Assembly: GCA_947643165.1 (NCBI GenBank) | Contig: CANRVB010000010.1 | Span: 1 to 64,000 of the forward strand | DNA: 64,000 nucleotides | Source of the DNA: an uncultured Porphyromonadaceae bacterium | Lineage (GTDB): Bacteria; Bacteroidota; Bacteroidia; Bacteroidales; Muribaculaceae | Direction of reading: 5' to 3' | In this document: positions 30,303-38,544 of the stretch, one piece after another | How positions within the stretch are numbered: the stretch's first letter is position 1 | Layout: every line of letters starts with the position of its first letter | Translations under genes and position numbers: made by a program | The notes under the pieces: model-generated | Seen by the model: only the letters and a program-made list of their open reading frames with translations | Database searches by the model: none | Told to the model about the DNA's origin: nothing

Positions 30303-32687
30303 TTATCTAAGCTTGAATGGTTTGTCGGACAGATATATACGGTAGTCTTTGATTGCGCCGGGCGAGTCGCTCTCCATGCGAGGCAGGTACTCTATAGCGC
30401 TGAGTGTCACGTCTGTACCGAGGTCTATCACTATGGCGTGCGGATATGGTGCGGCCTTTGCTGTGGCCCAGAATGTGGATTCCTGAAGATCGAATGTCTT
30501 ATCGGCTGTGTGATTGCCGTTTATCTCCTCGCTGTCGGCGTATATCACTCTCCAGGGCTGGCGGGAGATGCGTTTGTTGTCAGTGCTTCTGGCGTAGAGC
30601 TCGGCTATGGCGGCCACATCTCCTGCGTCGGCGGCGTTGAGTCCTTCGATGCATAGATAACGTCCGGTGGCGGGTGTGTCAAACTTGATTGTCTGCCAAC
30701 CGTTGCCGGCAGCCAAAGTTCCTGCGGCTACAGGCTTGTTGCCGGTAAGGTCAAGTGTATCACCTTGCTGGCGGTGAGTATTAGGCGCTGCAATGTTCAG
30801 TTTGTCGATTATCGGTGTCTTCAGGCCTTCGCTCTCGGTAGACCGGGGGCCTGTTATATCGAATACCACGATCTCGTTCTCGCCTTTCTTAAGCCAACAT
30901 CCTGGCATGTAGAGTGTCTGTTGAGGGCCGATTTCCCAGATACGTCCCATGTCATGTCCGTTGACATAGACCAGGCCTTTGCCCCAGTCGGAGAAATCGA
31001 GGAATGTATCGGATGGCTTGTCGACGGTAAAGGTTCCTCTATATACGCCACGTGGCAGTCGTCCGTCGGGGCCTTTTGTGAGTTGATCGACGGGTTTAAA
31101 TGTCATGGATGTGTAGAACGAGAGTTCATCAGGCAGATTTGTTACTTGCCAGTTCTTAAGGTCGCATACAAATTGTCTGCCGTCGCGGTCGATGGTAAGT
31201 GTCACCTTGTCGGTGATGCCCTTGAAGTCTTTCATCGCATATCCGAAGTTCACACGACCCATGGCTTCTACAAGAATATCGAGTTTGGCTCCTTTTTTTG
31301 TCGGTGGGAGCACTATGTCTTTCTGGTCGAGGCGTCGGTCGAGCGTTCCGATATATTCTCCATTGACAAATATCTGGGCATAGTCGTGAGCTTCGTCGAT
31401 TGTCAGGAGAGATGGTTCATCGAGTTCGGGCAGAGTGGTGGAGTAGATCATGCTGCCAAAGCCCTGATCATATTCTTCCATGGTGCGGATGTCGCGGTCA
31501 ACCGGATTCGGCTCCGGCAGATTCTCAAACAGCGGTGCGCACTCCGAGAGCTGGAATCGCTTGATGGCGATGGGCTTGATAAGGGCGGGCACTTTGGCTT
31601 GTTTTTCTCCGTCCATGTATTTGGCCAGTGTCTTTCTGAGTTTCCAGTATTTGGGGGTGGTCTGTCCGGACTCGCTTATAGGTGCGTCATAGTCGTATGA
31701 TGTCACGTCGGGTGCGTAGCTTGGAGAGTTCGCTCCGGCCCAATGTCCCCAGTTGGTACCTCCGTGAGTCATGTATAGGCTGAATGATATACCCTTGGAA
31801 AGCATTTCGTCGATTCCGGCGATCATAGCTTCAGCATTACGGGTTTCATGGTTCGAACCCCATTTGTCGAACCATCCGCTCCAGAATTCCGAGCACATAA
31901 GCGGGCTGTCGGGCCTTACTTTTTTCAACGGGGCGAACTGGTTGTCGATATTCGCACCGGTGCCGAAGTTCATGGTCCATATCAGATCGTCAAGACCGTT
32001 TGTAAGGAATGTGGAAGCCCAGTCGCACTGGAACAGTGTCACATTTTCGCCGAAATTTTTCCGCAGCATGTCGCGTATTATGCTTACATACTTTTTGTTC
32101 TCATCATATGCTCCATATTCGTTCTCTACCTGAACCATTATTATTGGGCCTCCATTGGCTATAGTGAGATCGCCAACCTGACCGGCTACGGCCTGCTGGA
32201 ACTTGTCTACGCACTCCAGAAAGTATGGATCGTCCTCGCGCAGGTTTATGTCTTTCTTTTTGAGCAGCCACCACGGGAGTCCTCCCATTTCCCACTCGGC
32301 GCATACATAGGGTCCGGGACGCAATATCACATACATGTTGTTTTCCTTGCAGAGTCTGACGAATTCAGCCAGATCGTTCTGGCCCGTGAAATCAAATTGA
32401 TCGGGTTGGCTTTCGTGGGCGTTCCAGAATACATAAAGGCATATTGTATTCATTCCAAGAGCCTTGCACAGCTTGATGCGCTGATCCCAGTATGGACGAG
32501 GTATGCGTGGGTAGTGAAGTTCGGCGGCTTTTACGGTAAAAGGCTGTCCATTGAGCATGAATGTACCCTTACCGGCTTCAAAACGTCCGGTTTTGTCAGC
32601 ATTATCCGATGGTAATGCGGCCTGTGCCGCCATACATCCACATGCAGTCAGCAGAGTTGCTATGGCGAATGATCTGATGAGTTTCAT
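30303..32687 (-). CDS. GH35 beta-galactosidase
   Basis: A 794-residue exported enzyme with signal peptide 1-23. The TIM barrel begins near 38 with FTVKAAELHYPRIPR. The acid/base Glu190 sits in VQVENEYG and the nucleophile Glu267 in CSEFWSGWFDKWG. The barrel is followed by jelly-roll domains. The last about 130 residues look like a discoidin/F5-8 type C module (ATGRYLCIEGLNA... SAIEYLPR). It likely removes terminal beta-galactose from host or plant glycans in the periplasm. It precedes the cobalamin adenosyltransferase gene. Confidence 0.94.
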   Translation of the reverse strand: MKLIRSFAIATLLTACGCMAAQAALPSDNADKTGRFEAGKGTFMLNGQPFTVKAAELHYPRIPRPYWDQRIKLCKALGMNTICLYVFWNAHESQPDQFDFTGQNDLAEFVRLCKENNMYVILRPGPYVCAEWEMGGLPWWLLKKKDINLREDDPYFLECVDKFQQAVAGQVGDLTIANGGPIIMVQVENEYGAYDENKKYVSIIRDMLRKNFGENVTLFQCDWASTFLTNGLDDLIWTMNFGTGANIDNQFAPLKKVRPDSPLMCSEFWSGWFDKWGSNHETRNAEAMIAGIDEMLSKGISFSLYMTHGGTNWGHWAGANSPSYAPDVTSYDYDAPISESGQTTPKYWKLRKTLAKYMDGEKQAKVPALIKPIAIKRFQLSECAPLFENLPEPNPVDRDIRTMEEYDQGFGSMIYSTTLPELDEPSLLTIDEAHDYAQIFVNGEYIGTLDRRLDQKDIVLPPTKKGAKLDILVEAMGRVNFGYAMKDFKGITDKVTLTIDRDGRQFVCDLKNWQVTNLPDELSFYTSMTFKPVDQLTKGPDGRLPRGVYRGTFTVDKPSDTFLDFSDWGKGLVYVNGHDMGRIWEIGPQQTLYMPGCWLKKGENEIVVFDITGPRSTESEGLKTPIIDKLNIAAPNTHRQQGDTLDLTGNKPVAAGTLAAGNGWQTIKFDTPATGRYLCIEGLNAADAGDVAAIAELYARSTDNKRISRQPWRVIYADSEEINGNHTADKTFDLQESTFWATAKAAPYPHAIVIDLGTDVTLSAIEYLPRMESDSPGAIKDYRIYLSDKPFKLR

Positions 32688-32760
32688 TATGGTTTGGTAA
32701 GTGATCGATTAGTATTAATGCCGCTGGCTTACGGCTGTAGATATCTGTGTATTCTGATTA

Positions 32761-32768
32761 CAAATATA
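32761..32768 (-). promoter_or_regulatory. -7 element for the GH35 operon
   Basis: Minus-strand TATATTTG, 73 bases before the GH35 start; no clear -33 box. Confidence 0.45.
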
Positions 32769-32865
32769 ATCTAAAATCCTGAGATGAGCCTAAGAGTCTG
32801 TCGCCTAATATATGTTAACGCTGAAGTTGCATGCCCCGGGCTCCAATTATGCCGGTAAAAAGAGC

Positions 32866-32902
32866 AAGCCATGACGGCTGCAACAGGTGTCCGTCATGGC
32901 TT
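32866..32902 (-). terminator. Terminator of the DUF1846 gene
   Basis: Stem AAGCCATGACGG/CCGTCATGGCTT (32902-32891 with 32877-32866), followed on the minus strand by GCTCTTTTT. Confidence 0.85.
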
Positions 32903-32934
32903 GGATATGTTCCGGTTGTTGTGGTATTGACGCG

Positions 32935-34398
32935 TTATTTCTTGCGTGCCGGCTCGCAGGTAAGGCCTACGCCGAGTTTTTTGAATATCTTGTGGTCAAC
33001 TTCGCCGAGCATTACTGTTGAATGTACCTGACAGCCATTGAGTTGCGGTAACTGTGCAAGGGCTTTGCGGCAGTTTTCGTCGTGGGTGCTCAAGACTGAG
33101 AGGGCTACCAGAACCTCATCGGTATGCAGACGTGGGTTGCGGCTTCTCAGATAGTTGATCTTGGTATGCTGTATGGGCTCAATCATCTGCTGCGGTATCA
33201 GCTTGACATTGTGGTCGATACCGGCGAGATGCTTTATAGTGTTCAGTATGAGTGCGGCGCTGGGTCCGAGCAGTTCGCCGGATTCGGCAGTTATTATTGT
33301 GCCATCGGCGAGTTCGATTGCCGAACTCGGTTTGCCGCATTTCTCGGCACGCTCTTTGGCCGCCTGCACCGGTTTGCGGAAGGAGGTGTCGATTTTAGCC
33401 TGTTTCATAAGCAGGGCTATCTTGTTGACCTCGCTGTCGGTTCCGTCACCTTGTGCAAGATGGTTGAGGGCAGTGTAGTAGCGGCGTATTATTTCATTTT
33501 TCGAAGCATTGCAGCATACCTCATCGTCGCTTATGCAGAATCCAACCATATTTACGCCCATATCGGTAGGCGATTTGTATGGATTTTCTCCGTATATGCC
33601 TTCGAAGAGTGCGTTCAGCACGGGGAATATCTCAATGTCGCGGTTGTAGTTGATAGCTGTCTTGCCGTAGGCTTCCAGATGGAAGGGGTCGATCATGTTG
33701 ACGTCGTTGAGGTCGGCAGTAGCGGCCTCATAAGCTATGTTGACGGGATGCTTCAGCGGGAGGTTCCACACGGGGAAGGTCTCGAACTTGGCATATCCGG
33801 CTTCTATACCGCGCTTGTTCTCATTGTAAAGCTGGCTAAGGCATACGGCCATTTTACCGCTGCCCGGTCCGGGAGCGGTGACTATGACCAGCGGACGTGT
33901 TGTCTCGATGTAGTCATTGTGTCCGAATCCTTCGTCGGATGCTATGAGGCCTACGTTGTTGGGATATCCCTCGATGGTGTAGTGATAGTATGTCGTGATA
34001 CCCATTCGCTCCAGCCGTTTACGGAAGGTATCGGCGCTGATCTGGCCGTTGTAGTGGGTGACTACTACCGAACTGACCATGAATCCACGGTTCATGAATT
34101 CGTTGCGCAGACGCAACACATCCATGTCGTAGGTTATACCAAGATCTTGTCTTACTTTGTTTTTTTCGATGTCGAGCGCGCTGATCACTATCACTATTTC
34201 GGCGTGATCACGCAGCTGACTGAGCATGCGCAACTTTATGTCGGGTTGAAAACCGGGCAACACGCGGCTGGCGTGGTGGTCGTCGAAGAGCTTGCCGCCG
34301 AGCTCGAGGTATAACTTGTTGCCAAACTGCGCTATGCGCTCTTTAATGTGCTCAGATTGTATTCTGAGATATTTGTCGTTGTCGAAGCCGTATATCAT
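32935..34398 (-). CDS. DUF1846 protein
   Basis: A 487-residue cytoplasmic protein of the DUF1846 family (N-terminal GFDNDKYLRIQSEHI, internal APGPGSGKMAVCLSQLYNE at about 175-193 resembling a P-loop, and VALSVLSTHDENCRKAL near the C-terminus). Structures exist for the family but no accepted function; the family is common in anaerobes. The start ATG at 34398 is chosen because it yields the family N-terminus; the TTG at 34410 lies inside the -7 element. Monocistronic with its own terminator. Confidence 0.9.
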   Translation of the reverse strand: MIYGFDNDKYLRIQSEHIKERIAQFGNKLYLELGGKLFDDHHASRVLPGFQPDIKLRMLSQLRDHAEIVIVISALDIEKNKVRQDLGITYDMDVLRLRNEFMNRGFMVSSVVVTHYNGQISADTFRKRLERMGITTYYHYTIEGYPNNVGLIASDEGFGHNDYIETTRPLVIVTAPGPGSGKMAVCLSQLYNENKRGIEAGYAKFETFPVWNLPLKHPVNIAYEAATADLNDVNMIDPFHLEAYGKTAINYNRDIEIFPVLNALFEGIYGENPYKSPTDMGVNMVGFCISDDEVCCNASKNEIIRRYYTALNHLAQGDGTDSEVNKIALLMKQAKIDTSFRKPVQAAKERAEKCGKPSSAIELADGTIITAESGELLGPSAALILNTIKHLAGIDHNVKLIPQQMIEPIQHTKINYLRSRNPRLHTDEVLVALSVLSTHDENCRKALAQLPQLNGCQVHSTVMLGEVDHKIFKKLGVGLTCEPARKK

Positions 34399-34407
34399 AA
34401 CGGAATG

Positions 34408-34415
34408 CAAAGGTA
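34408..34415 (-). promoter_or_regulatory. -7 element for the DUF1846 gene
   Basis: Minus-strand TACCTTTG, only 9 bases before the ATG at 34398. If used, the transcript would have a leader of a few bases. No -33 TTTG at 19-21 bases. Confidence 0.45.
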
Positions 34416-34488
34416 ACGATTATTTTCGATTGTCGTACCTGCTCCGCTTCAAACATTTTCGAAAAATAATACAGGCCAACGGAAGTGT

Positions 34489-34641
34489 TTATTTCCTGTG
34501 GGCCGCGCCCATTGCCGCAAGCAGTTCGGGTGTGAGAACTGTGTGCTTGTCGGCAAAATGATAGCCGTTAAGTTCGACAGGCCGCAACAGCCGCGCATTC
34601 TTGAGGGTAGGGCGTGCTATGATCTTTACTTTTGTGCTCAT
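34489..34641 (-). CDS. Uncharacterised 50-residue ORF coupled to the VKOR gene
   Basis: Begins MSTKVKIIARPTLKNARL and ends in GAAHRK; basic, with no cysteine, no signal peptide and no membrane segment. Its ATG overlaps the TGA of the VKOR-family gene (ATGA, 34641-34638), the arrangement of a translated, coupled gene. There is no double-glycine leader motif, so it is not an obvious RiPP precursor, although the neighbouring protein has a C39-peptidase-like domain. Function unknown. Being short, it could be a chance frame, but the overlap and sensible codons argue for a real gene. Confidence 0.6.
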   Translation of the reverse strand: MSTKVKIIARPTLKNARLLRPVELNGYHFADKHTVLTPELLAAMGAAHRK

Positions 34642-35675
34642 ATATCAGCCGGATCAGATTTGTCGGGATTGTTGGATTTCTGGAAATTGATATGCGGGAG
34701 GATACGGTTGATAAGCAGGAGGGCTCCGGCGTAGCAAGCGCCAAGCAGCCAGAATCCGGTTGCCGGGGGAAATCCTTCTTTCAGCCATCCACCGCCGAAA
34801 TAACAGAAAAACAGAAGCCACAGGGAGGCCTGCACGCTTACGCAGAGTGTACACCATGCTTTGGCGCGGAACTTCTGATACCAGATGCTCCAGAATGTGA
34901 ACGGGAGGCAACACACATTGCATGCCGCGAGCCAGGGCCAGGATGAAGGCGATGTGATCAACGCTATCAGACTAACGCCGAAATAGGCGAAACCGACTTC
35001 GCTCCACCCGAACAGTCCGAAAAAACTTGCGGCGCTTGTCGAGAGCACTGAGTCGCAACCTCCCGCCTCAAGTACTCCGCACACGCGCTCGGCAGCCCGT
35101 GTATGTACTCCGTGAGATTTCTGCACGAGCATATACGTGAGCCACAGTCCGACTATGTCTATGAGCATTACCAAGATTGTGGACCAATGGCGATATATGC
35201 CGTTTGTAATGCTGAGGTAGGCGAACAAGGCCAGCGCTATACCGCAAAGTATCCATCCTTTTCCTTCCGTAAGCAATTCATTGCGCCGGTGTTGCCGGTA
35301 GTCGGGTTCTGCCGCCTCAGGCGTCGGAAAGGCCAGAAACACAGTGCCGTCGCATGCCGACATGAGTGTACCTACCGATGTCTGGAGTTTAGATCCTTCG
35401 CTCTGATAGGTCACAGTGTCACCCTTTATATCGAGCACAATGATGAACCGACCCTTTTTTGTCCGGGCCATATAGGGCGGGGTGAGCAACCGGATCTCGT
35501 TAATGTCGGTAAGCTCATAGCCTTGGCTGTCAACACCGTATTCGGCAAGCAGCTTGCTGTAGCCGAACAACGAGTTGAACGACATGCTACCGAACCGGGC
35601 AGTCGAGTAGCCGTCGGTATGAGGCACATTGAGAGCCGTAAGGAAGTCTATGAATATATTTGGGGCGGAGGCCAT
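34638..35675 (-). CDS. VKOR-family membrane oxidoreductase with N-terminal C39-like domain
   Basis: A 345-residue inner-membrane protein. Residues 1-125 resemble a C39 peptidase-like domain (GYELTDINEIRLLTPPY, KGRFIIVLDI, GTVFLAFP) but have no Cys before residue 104, so no peptidase nucleophile. From about 140 there are several membrane helices with the VKOR features: loop cysteines Cys199 and Cys207 (CGVLEAGGCDSVL) and the active-site pair CTLC (275-278). VKOR homologues reoxidise periplasmic thiol-disulfide enzymes using quinone. A thioredoxin gene ends 21 bases upstream and a 50-residue ORF overlaps the stop. Likely a disulfide-forming or peptide-maturation redox unit (inference). Confidence 0.87.
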   Translation of the reverse strand: MASAPNIFIDFLTALNVPHTDGYSTARFGSMSFNSLFGYSKLLAEYGVDSQGYELTDINEIRLLTPPYMARTKKGRFIIVLDIKGDTVTYQSEGSKLQTSVGTLMSACDGTVFLAFPTPEAAEPDYRQHRRNELLTEGKGWILCGIALALFAYLSITNGIYRHWSTILVMLIDIVGLWLTYMLVQKSHGVHTRAAERVCGVLEAGGCDSVLSTSAASFFGLFGWSEVGFAYFGVSLIALITSPSSWPWLAACNVCCLPFTFWSIWYQKFRAKAWCTLCVSVQASLWLLFFCYFGGGWLKEGFPPATGFWLLGACYAGALLLINRILPHINFQKSNNPDKSDPADI

Positions 35676-35696
35676 TCGGGTGTCTGGTTTGATTGA

Positions 35697-35999
35697 TTAC
35701 TCCTTTGAGTAGTAGTCCACTTTTCCTAAAAGCATGTCGCCGGTCATCTCGCCGCTGTGGCGCCATACCGGCTGTCCGTTCTTGTAGATGATGAACGTAG
35801 GTATTGACTCAACGTTGGCTTCGGATGCGGATGCCTTGTTCTGGTCAATGTCATACTGAAAGACAGGTATGCGCTGATCAAGGAGTTCCTTGAGTTCATC
35901 GACTACCGGCATCATACGATGGCAATGGGGGCACCATGATGCATAAAACTCTACCAGTGCCACGGGGTTCTCTGTTATAGCTTGTTTGAAGTCTGTCAT
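35697..35999 (-). CDS. Thioredoxin
   Basis: A 100-residue thioredoxin-fold protein with active site WCPHC (Cys23, Cys26). The dipeptide PH is that of DsbA rather than the GP of classical thioredoxin, which suggests a more oxidising potential. No signal peptide, so as annotated it is cytoplasmic. The cis-proline region is SIPTFIIYKNGQPV. It is the first gene of the thioredoxin/VKOR/small-ORF operon, which fits a redox partner role. Confidence 0.92.
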   Translation of the reverse strand: MTDFKQAITENPVALVEFYASWCPHCHRMMPVVDELKELLDQRIPVFQYDIDQNKASASEANVESIPTFIIYKNGQPVWRHSGEMTGDMLLGKVDYYSKE

Positions 36000-36058
36000 A
36001 TTATTATCTGGTTTTTATTATATCAACAACCAGGGGATCGTTCGGTTCGATTGAATAT

Positions 36059-36099
36059 AGAACGGGCATCCCCGCCCGTGTGGCAGGGATGCCCGTTCT
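36059..36099 (-). terminator. Hairpin downstream of ilvC
   Basis: Stem AGAACGGGCATCC/GGATGCCCGTTCT (36059-36071 with 36087-36099), 22 bases after the ilvC stop. The T run is absent or weak. Confidence 0.65.
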
Positions 36100-36120
36100 G
36101 AATGAGTATGGTTGATGAGA

Positions 36121-37164
36121 TCAGTTGTTTTCCGGGCGGAGAGAGCGTACGGTCACTGCGGTACGCCACATTTCGCTTTCTCTCATTTCTTTCAACTCCT
36201 GCTCGAGCTTCTCGCGGTAGTCGGGCTTGCTGTTGGAGTCGATTGATATCTGGGCTTCGTTGCCCGACTTGACGCTCTCATATAGCCGTTCGACAACGGG
36301 CTTGATGGCGTCGTGGAACGGACCCATCCAGTCGAGCGCGCCACGTTGTGCTGTGGTGGAGCAGTTAGCATACATCCAGTCCATGCCGTTCTTTGCGAAC
36401 AGAGGCATGAGGCTCTGGGTCAGCTCTTCGACGGTTTCGTTGAATGCCTCCGAGGGGGTGTGGCCATTTTCGCGGAGCACCTCATATTGAGCCAGCAGAA
36501 GGCCCTGTATGGCACCCATCAGCGAGCCGCGCTCACCGGTCAGGTCGCTGGTAGCCTCGCGCGTGAATGTGGTTTCAAACAGATATCCAGAACCAATGCC
36601 TATGCCGAGAGCTATGGTGCGGTCGAATGCACGGCCGGTGTAGTCCTGATAGATGGCATAGCTTGAGTTGAGGCCACGGCCCTCGAGGAACATTGTGCGC
36701 AGCGAAGTTCCCGAGCCTTTGGGGGCCACCATTATCACGTCGATATCTTTGGGCGGAACGACTCCGGTGCGGTCATTCCAGGTTATTGCGAATCCGTGGC
36801 TGAAGTAGAGAGCCTTGCCGGGTGTGAGATATTGCTTTATTTTGGGCCATACCGACATCACGGCTGCATCGCTGAGCAGGCACATGATTATAGTGGCTTT
36901 CTGGCAAGCCTCCTCGATCGGGAAGAGGGTTTCGCCGGGTTTCCATCCGTCTGCCACGGCTTTATCGTATGTCTTGCCTTCGCGCTGACCAACTATAACG
37001 TTGAATCCGTTGTCGCGGAGGTTCATGCTCTGGCCGGGGCCCTGTACGCCGTATCCGATAACGGCGATGGTCTCGTCTTTGAGTACTTCACGTGCTTTTT
37101 CAAGAGGAAATTCTTCGCGGATGATGACGTTCTCTTCAATGCCGCCAAAGTTCATTTTTGCCAT
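36121..37164 (-). CDS. ilvC: Ketol-acid reductoisomerase IlvC
   Basis: A 347-residue NADP(H)-dependent enzyme converting acetolactate or acetohydroxybutyrate to dihydroxy acids for valine and isoleucine synthesis. The Rossmann motif GYGVQGPGQ is at about 38-46, and VAPKGSGTSLR (about 146-156) and the KARI knotted C-terminal domain follow, with ETTFTREATSDLTGERGSLMGA holding the metal-binding acids. Class I length. Last gene of the ilv operon, 47 bases after the thioesterase gene. Confidence 0.97.
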   Translation of the reverse strand: MAKMNFGGIEENVIIREEFPLEKAREVLKDETIAVIGYGVQGPGQSMNLRDNGFNVIVGQREGKTYDKAVADGWKPGETLFPIEEACQKATIIMCLLSDAAVMSVWPKIKQYLTPGKALYFSHGFAITWNDRTGVVPPKDIDVIMVAPKGSGTSLRTMFLEGRGLNSSYAIYQDYTGRAFDRTIALGIGIGSGYLFETTFTREATSDLTGERGSLMGAIQGLLLAQYEVLRENGHTPSEAFNETVEELTQSLMPLFAKNGMDWMYANCSTTAQRGALDWMGPFHDAIKPVVERLYESVKSGNEAQISIDSNSKPDYREKLEQELKEMRESEMWRTAVTVRSLRPENN

Positions 37165-37211
37165 ATGAAAATATGATTAGAATAGAGTAATTTTGAAAAT
37201 TCGTTGATGAT

Positions 37212-37994
37212 TTATTGTCGGCCGCGCAGTATGAACCTGGCGGTCGTATGTATTGTGTTGTCGCAGGCACCGGCCATCGTGACGGTGTAAGTTACCGTGT
37301 CCCCGGTCTCCTCCCTGATGGCATGCAGGTTGACATGCGCGCCGCAAAGTGCCTCGCGGTGGAAGAGTATGTCCATACGGACAAGAGTCATGGACTTGTA
37401 TTCGTCGACGGTCATGCAGTTGAGCATCAGTTCGACATAGCGTGTCGTGGTGACATGTCCGTTGAAGTCGAGATCGGTCACCCCGAATGTGTAGCTTGTG
37501 AACGGATTGTCGCTCAAGGCGGATCTTATCTTGGCCACGGGAGCCATAGCCGGTTGGCGGTCGGAGATGGCGGTGAAATCGGCCGCTACATCACTGAGGT
37601 CGGCCTGATGGCGGCTGTCGGCATCGATCGATGACCATATCGTGCGCGATTCGCCTACGTGCTCGCCGTTTACAGAAATATCGAAGCATCGTTCGCTGAA
37701 AAGGCGGTTGAACGATATGACCCTGGTGTCTATCCGGTATGTGTCGTACATCATCGGCCAGCGATCCATTTCTATGGCCATACGCCCCATGACCCACAGG
37801 CGGTTGCGTTGACCAAGGCGTTGATAACCTATGTCGAGGCTGTCGGCGTGAGCTGTGGCAAGGGCGATAAGCTCACCGACAAGTCCTGCCGGAGGCAGTT
37901 CGCGCCTCACGTCGCACCCGTCGGCCGCTATCCGGCGTTCCATGCCCATCGTTGCCGACGGCTTAGCTGCAGCGTCTGTTGTCTCAGTCGTCAT
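37212..37994 (-). CDS. Acyl-ACP thioesterase (FatA/B-like)
   Basis: A 260-residue double hot-dog enzyme that would release fatty acids from acyl-ACP. Visible are the first hot-dog motif DIGYQRLGQRNRLWVMGRMA (about 56-75), DLDFNGHVTTTRYVELMLN (about 173-191) with the catalytic Asp/Asn/His arrangement (DFNGH), and the following FHREALCG strand. It overlaps ilvN by 11 bases and sits between ilvN and ilvC, so it is expressed with branched-chain amino-acid synthesis. Chain preference is not visible; a link to branched-chain fatty acids is inference. Confidence 0.9.
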   Translation of the reverse strand: MTTETTDAAAKPSATMGMERRIAADGCDVRRELPPAGLVGELIALATAHADSLDIGYQRLGQRNRLWVMGRMAIEMDRWPMMYDTYRIDTRVISFNRLFSERCFDISVNGEHVGESRTIWSSIDADSRHQADLSDVAADFTAISDRQPAMAPVAKIRSALSDNPFTSYTFGVTDLDFNGHVTTTRYVELMLNCMTVDEYKSMTLVRMDILFHREALCGAHVNLHAIREETGDTVTYTVTMAGACDNTIHTTARFILRGRQ

Positions 37995-38541
37995 GAGTCA
38001 GTCGTTTCCGGCGTTCTTCCTGGCTCGACAGATATGCGTCGACAAGTTCTATCGGGCTCTTTGTGATGGAAATGCGTCCTGATCGTACGAATTGCGTCAG
38101 GTCGTAGCTTTTGAGCTCCTGAAAGAGCGATTCAGTCTCGTCGCTGTGTCCTGTTTTCTCAAGTATGGTGTAGTCGGGGGTGATATCGAGTATGCGGGCG
38201 TTGTGGCGTCGTATTATTTCCTCGAGATTCTTCTCTTCGAGCAGCTTCTGGGTGGATACTTTGTAGAGGGCCACTTCCTGATGCACGACCTCCTCGTCGG
38301 TATACAGAAAAGCCTTGATCACATCGATACGGCGCTCTATCTGCTGAATGGCTTTTTCGAGCGAGCGTCGGTCGCTGAAGCAGGTAAGGTGAATCTTGTG
38401 CACACCTTCAATGGCGCTCGCACTCGCGCTCACGCTCTCGATGTTGAGGCAACGGCGGGTGAATATGATCGACAGCTGGTTGAGCAGGCCGACATGATTT
38501 TCGGTATATATGGCTATTGTGAATAGTTGCTGATCTTCCAT
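37984..38541 (-). CDS. ilvN: Acetolactate synthase small (regulatory) subunit IlvN
   Basis: A 185-residue regulatory subunit with an N-terminal ACT domain (about 5-80: FTIAIYTENHVGLLNQLSIIFTRR is typical) that binds valine for feedback inhibition, and a C-terminal ALS_ss domain. It is separated from ilvB by 3 bases and overlaps the thioesterase gene. The C-terminus is lysine/arginine rich. Length is normal for IlvN/IlvH. Confidence 0.95.
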   Translation of the reverse strand: MEDQQLFTIAIYTENHVGLLNQLSIIFTRRCLNIESVSASASAIEGVHKIHLTCFSDRRSLEKAIQQIERRIDVIKAFLYTDEEVVHQEVALYKVSTQKLLEEKNLEEIIRRHNARILDITPDYTILEKTGHSDETESLFQELKSYDLTQFVRSGRISITKSPIELVDAYLSSQEERRKRLTHDD

Positions 38542-38544
38542 TTG

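Noticed and set aside
33124..34314. 396-codon plus-strand frame
   Set aside because: Antisense to the DUF1846 gene; low-complexity V/Y/H composition typical of a shadow frame.
34489..34641. 50-residue ORF as a RiPP precursor
   Set aside because: No Gly-Gly leader cleavage site, no Cys and no modifying radical SAM or lanthipeptide enzyme nearby; kept only as an unknown coupled ORF.
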